A DNA stretch of 43,784 bases from JAAFHB01 sp037133495 (GTDB lineage: Bacteria; Bacteroidota; Bacteroidia; Bacteroidales; Prolixibacteraceae), in NCBI GenBank assembly GCA_037133495.1, contig JBAXOA010000028.1, forward strand, positions 1-43,784, written 5' to 3'. Below, piece after piece: positions 16,453-25,466 of the stretch (positions are counted from its first letter, which is position 1; every line of letters begins with the position of its first letter). Both the position numbers and the translations under genes were made by a program. The notes under the pieces are model-generated. The model did not search any database and had not been told where the DNA came from. It was given only the letters and a program-made list of their open reading frames with translations.

Positions 16453-16460
16453 CAAATATA
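16453..16460 (-). promoter_or_regulatory. Predicted -7 box of recJ
   Basis: On the minus strand this reads TATATTTG, a perfect TAnnTTTG, 41 bp upstream of the recJ ATG. Confidence 0.5.
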
Positions 16461-16496
16461 CTAAAAAGTAAACATTCCCAAAAGGATAACTTTTTG

Positions 16497-16504
16497 TACC
16501 TTTG
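16497..16504 (+). promoter_or_regulatory. Predicted -7 box of the lysS operon
   Basis: TACCTTTG matches TAnnTTTG perfectly. Transcription would begin near 16510, which rules out the in-frame ATG at 16502 and supports the lysS start at 16541. Confidence 0.6.
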
Positions 16505-16540
16505 CGGAGATTATTCGAAAAACTGAAGGAAAAAATTGAA

Positions 16541-18262
16541 ATGAGCAATATAGAATTAAGTGAGCAGGAACTGATCCGCCGGGGTTCATTACAAAAACTC
16601 CGCGACCTCGGGATTAATCCATATCCGGCTAATGAATTCAAAATCAATACTACGGCGAATCAAATCCTTACTACATTCGACGCTGGAATACCCAATCTTC
16701 AGGAGGTTGTATTTGCCGGCCGGTTGATGAGCCAGCGCATAATGGGCAAAGCTTCTTTCGGAGAACTACAGGACGAAACCGGACGAATCCAGATTTATAT
16801 CAGTCGCGATGAAATCTGTCCGGGCGAGGATAAAACCATGTATAACGAAGTATTTAAAAAGCTGCTCGATATCGGGGATATCATTGGCGTTTATGGCTAT
16901 GTTTTTATAACTCAGATGGGTGAGACAACTATTCATGTCAAGGAGTTTGTTTTGTTGAGTAAGTCAATCAGACCCTTACCAGTTGTGAAAGAGAAGGAAG
17001 GAAAAACATTCGATGCTTTTACCGATCCCGAACAACGTTATCGCCAGCGCTATCTTGATCTGATCGTAAATCCTCAGGTCAAAGAGGTATTCCTCAAGCG
17101 AACCAAGATCATTAATCAGATGCGTGAGTTATTTAACGAACGCGGATATATTGAGGTTGAAACGCCTGTATTGCAACCTATTCCAGGGGGCGCTTCTGCG
17201 CGGCCGTTTATTACTCATCACAATGCGCTCAATATACCACTCTACCTTCGTGTTGCTAATGAATTGTATCTGAAGCGCTTGATCGTGGGCGGTTTTGAAG
17301 GGGTTTACGAATTTTCCAAAGATTTTCGTAATGAGGGTATGGACCGCACCCACAATCCTGAATTCACAGTAATGGAGATCTATGTGGCATACAAGGATTA
17401 TAATTGGATGATGGATTTTACCGAAGAGATGATTGAACGTGTAGCGCTTGCACTTCATGGTAAAACTTCACTTGCTGTCGGAGATAAAGAAATTGATTTC
17501 AAACGTCCGTTTAAACGGATAACAATGTTCGACTCGATCAAAGAGCATACAGGTTTTGATATTGCGGAAATGGATGAAAATGCCCTTCGTGAGGTTTGCC
17601 AAAAGATTGGTGTCGAATGCGATAATACCATGGGGAAAGGGAAACTGATTGATGAGATATTTGGTGAAAAATGTGAGGGACATTATATTCAACCCACATT
17701 TATTACCGATTACCCCGTTGAGATGTCTCCGCTATGCAAAAAACACCGCGACAATCCCGAACTGACAGAAAGGTTCGAACTAATGGTGAACGGGAAAGAA
17801 CTTTGTAATGCTTATTCAGAGTTAAACGATCCGATCGACCAGCTCGACCGCTTTCAGGAGCAGCTGCGGTTATCGGAAAAAGGGGATAACGAAGCCATGT
17901 TTATAGATATGGATTTTGTGCGGGCGCTTGAATATGGTATGCCTCCAACATCAGGTATGGGTATCGGAATCGACAGGCTGACCATGTTGATGACCAATTC
18001 TGCTTCTATTCAGGACGTTCTTCTTTTCCCGCAGATGAAACCCGAAAAAAGAGCCGAAGAAGATCCTGCTGAAAAATACCTTGAATTAGGAATTCCCGCT
18101 GAATGGGTAGATGTTTTGATGAAAATGGGCTATAAAAAAGTAGTTCAGCTAAAAGAGGTGAAACCGGGTAAATTGTTCAATGATTTATGTGGTTTCAATA
18201 AGAAAAATCAACTTGGGTTGACAAACCCTGCAGCTAACGATGTTTCAAATTGGTTAAATTAA
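16541..18262 (+). CDS. lysS: Lysyl-tRNA synthetase, class II
   Basis: A 573-residue protein from the ATG at 16541 (MSNIELSEQELIRRG). The upstream in-frame ATG at 16502 lies inside the promoter and adds 13 atypical residues. It has an OB-fold anticodon-binding domain (about 60-165), then a class II catalytic core with motif 2 FRNEGMDRTHNPEF (about 261-274) and motif 3 GMGIGIDRL (about 472-480). It charges tRNA-Lys in the cytoplasm. The C-terminus carries about 60 extra residues after motif 3 (EKYLELGIPAEWVDVL onward), which I recall as common in Bacteroidota LysS. It is first gene of a unit with gpsA (12 bp downstream) and pgi. Confidence 0.97.
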   Translation: MSNIELSEQELIRRGSLQKLRDLGINPYPANEFKINTTANQILTTFDAGIPNLQEVVFAGRLMSQRIMGKASFGELQDETGRIQIYISRDEICPGEDKTMYNEVFKKLLDIGDIIGVYGYVFITQMGETTIHVKEFVLLSKSIRPLPVVKEKEGKTFDAFTDPEQRYRQRYLDLIVNPQVKEVFLKRTKIINQMRELFNERGYIEVETPVLQPIPGGASARPFITHHNALNIPLYLRVANELYLKRLIVGGFEGVYEFSKDFRNEGMDRTHNPEFTVMEIYVAYKDYNWMMDFTEEMIERVALALHGKTSLAVGDKEIDFKRPFKRITMFDSIKEHTGFDIAEMDENALREVCQKIGVECDNTMGKGKLIDEIFGEKCEGHYIQPTFITDYPVEMSPLCKKHRDNPELTERFELMVNGKELCNAYSELNDPIDQLDRFQEQLRLSEKGDNEAMFIDMDFVRALEYGMPPTSGMGIGIDRLTMLMTNSASIQDVLLFPQMKPEKRAEEDPAEKYLELGIPAEWVDVLMKMGYKKVVQLKEVKPGKLFNDLCGFNKKNQLGLTNPAANDVSNWLN

Positions 18263-18274
18263 TTTGTCAGTAAA

Positions 18275-19279
18275 ATGACTGAAATAAGCGAAAAAAGCCG
18301 TGTAGCTATCATTGGAAGCGGAAGTTGGGCCACAGCGCTTGCCAAAATACTGAGCTATAATTTGCCTGAGCTAAATTGGTTCATACGAAAAGAGGAGAAT
18401 ATCGAACTCTTTAAAAAATTCAGACATAATCCTAATTATCTCAGATCTGTTGAGTTTGAGATGTCGAGAATTAATTTCTATTCCGACATCAATGAAATTG
18501 TTGAAAACTCTGATATTCTGGTCTTTGTGACGCCCTCCGCATTCCTGAAAGATACACTGAAACATCTTACTACACCCATTGGAGAGCGTTATGTTGTATC
18601 TGCCATCAAAGGAATTGTGCCGGATGATAACCTGGTGGTTGGTGAATTTTTTCATGAATTTTATGATCTTCCTTTCGATCAGTTTGCGGTTATTGCAGGA
18701 CCTTGTCATGCCGAAGAAGTTGCGCGCGACCTGCTGTCGTACCTGACCATCGCCAGTCCGGATGTGAAGCGGGCCCGGCAATTTGCCATGCTGCTTGAAA
18801 GTCCGTCTATTCGGACGCATATCTCCGATGATATTTGGGGTACCGAATATTCCGCTGTGTTGAAAAATATTATGGCTATTGCATCTGGAATCTCTCACAG
18901 TCTGCGGTATGGTGATAATTTCCAGGCAGTCCTGATGTCAAATGCGATTCAGGAAATTAAACGGTTTGTAGATACGGTCCACCCAATCACCCGAGATATC
19001 AAATCTTCTGCTTATTTAGGTGACCTTCTGGTAACCGGATACTCGCATTTTTCCCGTAACCGTGCTTTTGGAACAATGATCGGCAAAGGTTATACTGTGC
19101 GGTCAGCAATGCTTGAAATGGATATGATCGCTGAAGGTTATTATGCAACAAAATGTATCAAAGAACTTAATCTGCAATACCATATCAATATGCCGATCAC
19201 CGACTCGGTTTATAATATTATTTACGAAAATATCTCACCCGCAATTGAGATCCGCTTATTAACTGAACATCTTCGTTAA
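18275..19279 (+). CDS. gpsA: NAD(P)-dependent glycerol-3-phosphate dehydrogenase
   Basis: A 334-residue protein. The dinucleotide-binding loop GSGSWATAL (14-22) opens the Rossmann fold, and the catalytic lysine is likely in YSAVLKNIMAIASG (Lys near 196). It reduces dihydroxyacetone phosphate to sn-glycerol 3-phosphate for phospholipid synthesis in the cytoplasm. It sits 12 bp after lysS and 10 bp before pgi, so all three are likely on one mRNA. Length and motifs are normal. Confidence 0.95.
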   Translation: MTEISEKSRVAIIGSGSWATALAKILSYNLPELNWFIRKEENIELFKKFRHNPNYLRSVEFEMSRINFYSDINEIVENSDILVFVTPSAFLKDTLKHLTTPIGERYVVSAIKGIVPDDNLVVGEFFHEFYDLPFDQFAVIAGPCHAEEVARDLLSYLTIASPDVKRARQFAMLLESPSIRTHISDDIWGTEYSAVLKNIMAIASGISHSLRYGDNFQAVLMSNAIQEIKRFVDTVHPITRDIKSSAYLGDLLVTGYSHFSRNRAFGTMIGKGYTVRSAMLEMDMIAEGYYATKCIKELNLQYHINMPITDSVYNIIYENISPAIEIRLLTEHLR

Positions 19280-19289
19280 ATTACAATTT

Positions 19290-20636
19290 ATGACAAATAT
19301 TTCTTTGCAACTGGAAAAAGTTTACGATTTTATTTCAAATGATGAGATCGTTTCTTACAAGAAAGCTGCTGAGCAACAAAATGTTGCGTTGCGCGAAAAG
19401 ACCGGTAAAGGGAACGATTTCCTGGGTTGGGTTGACCTTCCCTCCTCAATTTCGGAAAGTGTACTTGAGGAGATCGAAAAAGTTGCACTAAAGCTGCAAT
19501 CGAAACATCTAGAGGTGTTTGTGGTGATCGGAATCGGTGGTTCTTATCTAGGGAGCAAAGCCGTAATTGATGCGCTTTCAGATTCATTTTCACATATCAA
19601 AGGGAGTTTTGAATCTCCAATTGTACTTTTCGCCGGCCAAAATATCAGTGAAGATTATCTTTTTGAACTACGAGATCTTCTTGATAGCAAAGAATGGGCT
19701 TGCGCCATCATCTCAAAATCGGGGACAACCACCGAACCTGCCCTTGCCTTTCGTTTATTGAAACAGGATCTCGAAGACAGATATGGCGTCGAAGAAGCCA
19801 GAAAAAGAATTATTGCAATCACAGACGGTGAGCGTGGTGCACTTTGTACCCTTGCAAAAGAGGAGGGTTATAAAACTTTCGTGATCCCTGACGATATCGG
19901 CGGTCGTTATTCAGTTTTAACACCTGTAGGTTTGATTGCAATTGCTATTGCCGGATTCAATGTCCGCGAACTTGTCAGCGGCGCAAAATCCATGGAGATT
20001 GCTTGTGGCGCTGATGTTCCATTTGAAGACAATATTGCTGCTCAATACGCTGCAACGCGAAATGCACTGTATAAAAAGGGGAAGAAAGTAGAGATTATGG
20101 TGAATTATAATCCTAAATTACATTTCTTTGCCGAATGGTGGAAGCAACTTTACGGCGAAAGTGAAGGAAAGGAGCTCAAAGGGATTTTTCCTGCGAGCGT
20201 TGACTTCTCGAGCGACTTACATTCAATGGGTCAATATATACAGGAAGGTGAACGCATTTTATTTGAAACGGTACTTTCCGTTGAAAATGTAAACTACGAA
20301 GTTTTGGTGCCTGAAGATAAGGCCGATCTTGATAAGCTCAATTTCCTGGCCGGGAAAAGAGTTGACTATATTAACAAAATGGCAGAGCTCGGAACTTCGA
20401 TTGCCCATGTGGACGGAGGAGTTCCCAATCTGAAGATCAATATTCCACAACTCAATGAATATTACCTGGGCCAATTGATCTATTTCTTTGAAATTGCCTG
20501 TGGAATCAGTGGTTATCTTTTAGATGTCAATCCGTTCGATCAGCCTGGCGTCGAAGCTTACAAAAAGAATATGTTCGCGCTGCTCGAAAAACCGGGCTTC
20601 GAAAAGGAGACCGCCGAGATTAAAGCAAGGTTGTAA
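19290..20636 (+). CDS. pgi: Glucose-6-phosphate isomerase
   Basis: A 448-residue protein, the length of the shorter bacterial Pgi type. Sugar-isomerase motifs are GIGGSYLGSK (81-90), SKSGTTTEPA (about 142-151) and GGRYSVLTPVGL. It interconverts glucose 6-phosphate and fructose 6-phosphate in glycolysis and gluconeogenesis. It is last in the lysS-gpsA-pgi unit and is followed by a terminator at 20666. Confidence 0.96.
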   Translation: MTNISLQLEKVYDFISNDEIVSYKKAAEQQNVALREKTGKGNDFLGWVDLPSSISESVLEEIEKVALKLQSKHLEVFVVIGIGGSYLGSKAVIDALSDSFSHIKGSFESPIVLFAGQNISEDYLFELRDLLDSKEWACAIISKSGTTTEPALAFRLLKQDLEDRYGVEEARKRIIAITDGERGALCTLAKEEGYKTFVIPDDIGGRYSVLTPVGLIAIAIAGFNVRELVSGAKSMEIACGADVPFEDNIAAQYAATRNALYKKGKKVEIMVNYNPKLHFFAEWWKQLYGESEGKELKGIFPASVDFSSDLHSMGQYIQEGERILFETVLSVENVNYEVLVPEDKADLDKLNFLAGKRVDYINKMAELGTSIAHVDGGVPNLKINIPQLNEYYLGQLIYFFEIACGISGYLLDVNPFDQPGVEAYKKNMFALLEKPGFEKETAEIKARL

Positions 20637-20665
20637 CTGCTAATTGACTAATAGAAATATTTAGG

Positions 20666-20696
20666 AGGCTGTTCCGCAAGGAATGGCCTTTTTATT
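20666..20696 (+). terminator. Rho-independent terminator after pgi
   Basis: AGGCTGTTCC (20666-20675) pairs with GGAATGGCCT (20680-20689), allowing two G-U pairs, across a GCAA loop. A T-rich tail follows. Confidence 0.8.
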
Positions 20697-20803
20697 TGGA
20701 AATTTCATCAGAAGATAATTTGTTTTTAAATTGCCTGATGGAACACCTGAGTTATCTTCATTCGTGTTTGCGAAGCGCAGATTCATGGGTGTTTCATAAT
20801 CAC

Positions 20804-21021
20804 ATTAAAATACAACGTGCAATCAAGGATATCACACAGGAGGAGCTTGCCGTTCAGATTGGTGTAACGAGAAAACAATCAATACGATCGGAATTGGGAT
20901 TTATGATGCTATTACAATATTGGTTTTAAAATTGTAAAGGTTCTTTGAGATCAGAGTAGAAGATTTATTTGAGTTGATTGAGAATAACTGGGATCAGTTA
21001 CCGGATGATTCTGTATCTTAG
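20804..21021 (+). pseudogene. Decayed small XRE-family (Cro/CI-type) transcriptional regulator
   Basis: Translation in one frame gives IKIQRAIKDITQEELAVQIGV, the start of a small helix-turn-helix regulator. The frame then shifts: after VTRKQSI it becomes unrelated and stops at 20929. The family's usual C-terminus reappears in another frame from 20952 (FFEIRVEDLFEL, then IENNW) and ends at a TAG at 21019-21021. Several small deletions in the middle explain the loss. Intact relatives are about 65-70 residues. No convincing start codon or partner gene is left. The 20697-20803 stretch is open in frame but unrecognised. Confidence 0.7.
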
Positions 21022-21075
21022 TAACCTCAAAATTATGTTTTTTAGTAGCGACCAATATCTGAATGTTGTTGTGTG

Positions 21076-23274
21076 ATGGTTAAAATTAAAGGTTTTACGA
21101 TTTTATTCTTTTTGCTGTATTTTGCTGCTTTCACGGGAAATTGCCAGACAAATCCAACAGGTTTGATGGTTGATTTTCTCCGTAATCCTTCAGTTGGGTT
21201 TGTTTCTGATCCACTACCGAACTTCTCGTGGATTGCAGGTGGTTCGAAAGGGAATTCACAAAGGAACTATCAGATACTTGTTTCTGTGTCACCCAAGAGG
21301 CTCGAATCCGGAGAGGGAGATGTCTGGAACAGCGGGAAGATAGCATCTGATCAATCGGTTGGAGTTAAATTTAAAGGTGTTCCGTTGGTCCCCAATACCC
21401 ACTATTTTTGGCGTGTAACGATTTGGAACAGCAATTCTGCAACGGGCATGAAATCAGAGATTCAGGAATTCCAAACCGGATCGTTCGAAAAAGAGTATCA
21501 GACTTCCGTAATACCGTTGACAAAAAATACCATTCAGCCTCGGCTAATTATAAAGAGGAATAGTCAGGGCAATTATTTTGCCGACTTTGGAAAAGCGGCC
21601 TTTGGCACCTTGCGCCTTCAGATCGACAGCAAAGGAAACGACTCTGTGGTTGTTCATCTTGGTGAAAAACTATCAGCGCCAGGGATCATAAACCGTATTC
21701 CGGGAGGGAACATCCGCTATCGCCAAATTGTTCTCGCCGTAGCAAAAGGGACGCAATGGGTTACCCTTTCCATTCCGCGAAATCCACGTACTTCAAAATA
21801 TCCTGCCATCTTAATGCCGGCAGAGATTGGAGAAGTTACCCCGTTTCGCTATTGCGAAATTGAATCCAGATCTGAGTCAACGGTATGCAAATCAATCGAA
21901 CAAATTGCAGTGAACTATTATTGGGATGACACTCAGAGCAGTTTTTCCTGCTCAGATACTGTGCTGACCAAAGTCTGGGATCTTTGCAAATACAGCATCA
22001 AAGCCACCACCTTTTGTGGCGTTTATGTCGATGGTGACCGCGAGCGAATACCTTATGAGGCAGATGCTTACATTAATCAATTAGGACATTACTGCACCGA
22101 CCGGGAATATAGCATGGCCCGTTATTCTCATGAATATCTGATGGTTAATCCCACCTGGCCCACTGAATGGATTCTGCATTCGGTGATGATGGCTTACGCT
22201 GATTATCTCTATACCGGCGACACCGAATCCTTGAGGCATTTCTATAAAGATTTAAAAAATAAAACTTTGCTTGCACTGGCTCGTGAAGATGGATTAATCA
22301 GTACGCAAACCGGCCTCCTAAATGAAGCCGTTCTTTTGGGGATTCATATGAAAGCCCCCATCCGGGATGTTGTCGACTGGCCAGCCGTTGAGCGTGATGG
22401 GAATGAAATGCCCAAAGTCAACACTGTAGTCAATTCTTTTCACTACGAATCACTACGGATTATGTCGTTGATCGCAAAGGTTTTAGATAATTCCGATGAT
22501 GAACTGCTCTATAAGAAAAAGGCAGCTGCTGTGAAAAATGTAATCAATCAAAAACTCTTCGATAAAATAAGTCGGAAATATGTTGATGGTGAAGGATCGA
22601 CGCATTCATCGCTTCATGCTAATATTTTCCCCATGGCCTTCGGGCTTGTGCCGGAAACCTCCGTTGCCGATGTGGCGCAATTCATCAAGTCTAAAGGGAT
22701 GGCCTGCAGTGTGTATGCTGCTCAGTTTCTGCTTGAAGCACTTTATGCTGCCGGCGAAGATAAAGCAGCGCTCGATCTGATGCGCTCCACTACCGACCGG
22801 AGTTGGTGGAATATGATCCAATCGGGGTCGACCATCACCCTTGAGGCCTGGGATATAAAATATAAGTCAAATCTGGACTGGAATCATGCCTGGGGTTCGG
22901 CTCCTGCAAATATGGTTGCAAGAGGTTTGTGGGGAATAATTCCGCTGACGCCCGGCTTCGGTACTGCACAGATCAAACCACAAACCGGCGGGCTCATTTC
23001 CTCGAAAATTAAGGTTCCTACAATCAGAGGATCAATTAATTGCGGATTTCACACCAACAACACAACTCAATTTGACCTTCTGGTTTCAAGCCCGTCGAAT
23101 ATGAAAATGGTGGTGTATATCCCTGTTCGTGAACTAATCGATCCGGTTTTGTTCATTGACGGCAAAGAGGTTCAGGGAACGAGAAAAGGTAAATTCTTTG
23201 TGTCAGAATCCCACGGGGGCGAATTCAATTTTTCTGTTCGAAATCGACAATGCAATTCCAAATTACAAAAATAA
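21076..23274 (+). CDS. Secreted alpha-L-rhamnosidase-like glycoside hydrolase (GH78 type)
   Basis: A 732-residue protein from the ATG at 21076 (a GTG lies one codon earlier). It has a signal peptide (about 1-23), then beta-sandwich domains (about 30-280) with the PNFSWIAGG..NQRNYQILVS N-terminus seen in bacterial rhamnosidases. An (alpha/alpha)6 barrel follows (about 290-640), and a C-terminal beta domain. The active-site region reads DGDRERIPYEADAY, aligning with the DCPQRxERLGWTGD region of GH78 enzymes and keeping the Glu-Arg and the final Asp. TLEAWDIKYKSNLDWNHAWG is also typical. It probably removes terminal rhamnose from glycans or glycosides in the periplasm or outside. The exact substrate is unproven. 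The lipoprotein gene begins 6 bp after its stop. Confidence 0.82.
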   Translation: MVKIKGFTILFFLLYFAAFTGNCQTNPTGLMVDFLRNPSVGFVSDPLPNFSWIAGGSKGNSQRNYQILVSVSPKRLESGEGDVWNSGKIASDQSVGVKFKGVPLVPNTHYFWRVTIWNSNSATGMKSEIQEFQTGSFEKEYQTSVIPLTKNTIQPRLIIKRNSQGNYFADFGKAAFGTLRLQIDSKGNDSVVVHLGEKLSAPGIINRIPGGNIRYRQIVLAVAKGTQWVTLSIPRNPRTSKYPAILMPAEIGEVTPFRYCEIESRSESTVCKSIEQIAVNYYWDDTQSSFSCSDTVLTKVWDLCKYSIKATTFCGVYVDGDRERIPYEADAYINQLGHYCTDREYSMARYSHEYLMVNPTWPTEWILHSVMMAYADYLYTGDTESLRHFYKDLKNKTLLALAREDGLISTQTGLLNEAVLLGIHMKAPIRDVVDWPAVERDGNEMPKVNTVVNSFHYESLRIMSLIAKVLDNSDDELLYKKKAAAVKNVINQKLFDKISRKYVDGEGSTHSSLHANIFPMAFGLVPETSVADVAQFIKSKGMACSVYAAQFLLEALYAAGEDKAALDLMRSTTDRSWWNMIQSGSTITLEAWDIKYKSNLDWNHAWGSAPANMVARGLWGIIPLTPGFGTAQIKPQTGGLISSKIKVPTIRGSINCGFHTNNTTQFDLLVSSPSNMKMVVYIPVRELIDPVLFIDGKEVQGTRKGKFFVSESHGGEFNFSVRNRQCNSKLQK

Positions 23275-23280
23275 CTGGCA

Positions 23281-24168
23281 ATGCGGACTGTTTTTTTCTT
23301 GTTTCTTATTAGTCTACTGCTTTCATGTGATTTTAATCAGTCAAAGAATAAAGAGACTAATCCGTTGGCTATAACCGACTCAGTTGTTGACATTGAAAAA
23401 TTATCCGGGATGAAATTGACTAATCCGGATCAATACCGGCAAGTAATCGACAGACTCGATCAGGGTGATCTCGCGTCGATTGACATGGCTAAAATACTGT
23501 TTGAAAATAGCGCTTCAGACACGCTTACCCGTGATTCAATGTTTGTTGTTTTTAATGATTTTTTCAATCTTGTCGCAGCAGGTTATCTCAATAACAACGA
23601 AGTCATTAATGCGCAACTCGAAAATTCACCTTCGACGGAAGTTGTTAATAAATTGAAAACCAGATTTTATGCCTACGGAATTCTTGTTGGTTCTTCAGAA
23701 GGAAATTTTTACCTTGATCCACAAAATGATTATTTACTGCAAAATTTCGGATCAAAACTTTCATCCGGTTATCGTGATTACCTCACCATCCTAAGTAAAG
23801 AGCAGAAGATGAGGTTTGCTGAAGATGGTGAAATCCTTATCCCGGTTGATTCACTGATTTCCCGAATCATCACATGGGAGAATTTTATGTCACGCTATCC
23901 TGCTTTTATCTCTGTTAAGATGGCGCAAGATAAATATGCTCAGTATATGAGTGCTTTTCTAGCCGGGATGGATAATTCGAGGGTATTTGACCGTTCAACG
24001 AATCATTTGAGCGATAGTGTAAAAGTATCATTTGAATCGTTTTTAGTGAAATACCCTAACAGTAAAAGTTCTGAATTGGTGGAGGATTATCTTGAACTGC
24101 TAAAATCGATTAATTTTAATTATAGCGAACGGGTGGATTCCTTTCTGCTCGAAAAAGTGTATCATTGA
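23281..24168 (+). CDS. Lipoprotein of unknown function
   Basis: A 295-residue protein with a clear lipoprotein signal: a hydrophobic stretch then LLLSC, so Cys16 is probably lipidated. The mature part is hydrophilic and largely helical, with no motif I recognise. It starts six bases after the rhamnosidase stop, so they share a transcript, but a functional link is not shown. A weak inverted repeat follows it at 24171-24187. Confidence 0.75.
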   Translation: MRTVFFLFLISLLLSCDFNQSKNKETNPLAITDSVVDIEKLSGMKLTNPDQYRQVIDRLDQGDLASIDMAKILFENSASDTLTRDSMFVVFNDFFNLVAAGYLNNNEVINAQLENSPSTEVVNKLKTRFYAYGILVGSSEGNFYLDPQNDYLLQNFGSKLSSGYRDYLTILSKEQKMRFAEDGEILIPVDSLISRIITWENFMSRYPAFISVKMAQDKYAQYMSAFLAGMDNSRVFDRSTNHLSDSVKVSFESFLVKYPNSKSSELVEDYLELLKSINFNYSERVDSFLLEKVYH

Positions 24169-24209
24169 CAAAGCAATTGAATTGCTTCTGATTTAAAAAC
24201 AAATTTATT

Positions 24210-25136
24210 ATGGAACAAAAATCTTCGACTTCCGAAAAGTCAACTCCGAAACAAATCCAGATTGACGTGAAGGAAAATTCGGAATTGCTGAAATTTTTAA
24301 TTGAGCAGCTTAAAGGGAAAAGCCGTACAACGGTTAAAGCATTACTCTCTCACCGACAGGTCTCAGTCAATCATCATACGATTACACAGTTTGATTATCC
24401 TGTTTTAAAAGGTCAGCAGGTAACCATTACCATGGGAAAAACGCAGGAGGAAATCAAATACAAAGGGTTGCGGATACTTTTCGAAGATCCATACATTATT
24501 GTGATAGAGAAAGAAGCAGGTATGCTTTCCATCGCAACAGCGAAGGAAAAATTGCTTACGACCTATAGTATTCTTAGCGGACATGTAAAACGCGAAAATC
24601 CGAATAACAGGATATTTGTGGTTCATCGTCTCGACCGCGACACTTCGGGAATAATGATGTTTGCAAAAAGCGAAGAAGTGCAGTCCGCAATGCAACGCGC
24701 ATGGCAGGAGGCAGTAATTGAACGGACTTATGTGGCTGTTGTAGAAGGTGTAGTAGAACAAAATGAAGGAACGATCCGCTCCTTTCTTAAGGAGAACAAG
24801 GCACTGATAATGTATTCGACAAAGGTTCCGGGTGAAGGAGATGAGGCGATAACTCATTATAAGGTGCTGCGGCGGGGCGATGAAATCTCGTTGGTTGAAG
24901 TTAAGCTCGAGACCGGCCGGAAAAATCAGATACGCGTTCATATGAAAGAACTTGGGCATCCGGTTGTTGGGGATAAAAAATATGGCGCCAAACTCAATCT
25001 TATTGGACGTACTTGTCTTCATGCCAGAGTGTTGGCTTTTATTCATCCGGTAAATGGTAGTGAGGTTCGATATGAAACACCGGTACCCGGCCGGTTTATG
25101 TCGGTATTTGCACGACACGCGAAAAACGAGGATTAG
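24210..25136 (+). CDS. RluA-family RNA pseudouridine synthase
   Basis: A 308-residue protein. It has an N-terminal S4-like RNA-binding domain (about 20-85, KSRTTVKALLSHRQVSVN), then the catalytic domain with the motif HRLDRDTSG, whose second Asp is the nucleophile (about 139-147), and the C-terminal GHPVVGDKKYG. It converts specific uridines in rRNA or tRNA to pseudouridine; which site (RluC, RluD or another) cannot be told from sequence alone. It stands alone on the plus strand, 41 bp after the lipoprotein gene. Confidence 0.9.
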   Translation: MEQKSSTSEKSTPKQIQIDVKENSELLKFLIEQLKGKSRTTVKALLSHRQVSVNHHTITQFDYPVLKGQQVTITMGKTQEEIKYKGLRILFEDPYIIVIEKEAGMLSIATAKEKLLTTYSILSGHVKRENPNNRIFVVHRLDRDTSGIMMFAKSEEVQSAMQRAWQEAVIERTYVAVVEGVVEQNEGTIRSFLKENKALIMYSTKVPGEGDEAITHYKVLRRGDEISLVEVKLETGRKNQIRVHMKELGHPVVGDKKYGAKLNLIGRTCLHARVLAFIHPVNGSEVRYETPVPGRFMSVFARHAKNED

Positions 25137-25218
25137 TGAATAACTGCGCTAAATAAATTGAACAACTTTTCCAATAGTTTTTTGTTTTCCTTATAAGTTT
25201 AATTTAAATTTTTTAAAA

Positions 25219-25422
25219 ATGAAAAAAAACATGGGAAGTGCAGATAAGACAATACGGATCTTTATCGCTGCAATTATTGGATTGCTCTATTTTACTGAAG
25301 TCATTAGCGGAACATTGGCGATAGTGTTGCTGATCTTTGCAGTCATTTTTGTAGCAACCAGTTTTATTAGTTTTTGTCCGCTTTATACCTTTTTAGGGAT
25401 AAATACAGGCAAAAAAGGTTAA
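25219..25422 (+). CDS. Small DUF2892-family inner-membrane protein
   Basis: A 67-residue protein starting MKKNMGSADKTIRI, with two hydrophobic helices (about 13-32 and 33-52) and the FCPLYTFLGINT ending that marks DUF2892 (YgaP-like membrane) proteins. Its function is not established; relatives often occur fused to or near rhodanese domains, which are not seen here. A bidirectional terminator follows. Confidence 0.85.
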   Translation: MKKNMGSADKTIRIFIAAIIGLLYFTEVISGTLAIVLLIFAVIFVATSFISFCPLYTFLGINTGKKG

Positions 25423-25423
25423 C

Positions 25424-25465
25424 CCAAAATGATGCAGGCTGAGCCACGCCTGCTAATGATTTTGG
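25424..25465. terminator. Bidirectional hairpin between DUF2892 and rlmD
   Basis: Nested arms CCAAAAT (25424-25430) / ATTTTGG (25459-25465) and GCAGGC (25434-25439) / GCCTGC (25448-25453) lie between two converging genes. The T/A-rich outer arms could serve both directions. Confidence 0.6.
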
Positions 25466-25466
25466 C

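Noticed and set aside
18371..18898. 175-residue open frame antisense to gpsA
   Set aside because: It lies entirely inside gpsA, with low-complexity composition and no family features.
24171..24187. AAGCAATTGAATTGCTT as a terminator after the lipoprotein gene
   Set aside because: The palindrome leaves at most a 3-base loop on a 7-bp AT-rich stem, and no T run follows.
24405..25118. 237-residue open frame antisense to the RluA-type gene
   Set aside because: It has no recognisable domain and is fully covered by a gene with clear catalytic motifs on the other strand; it reads as a shadow frame.
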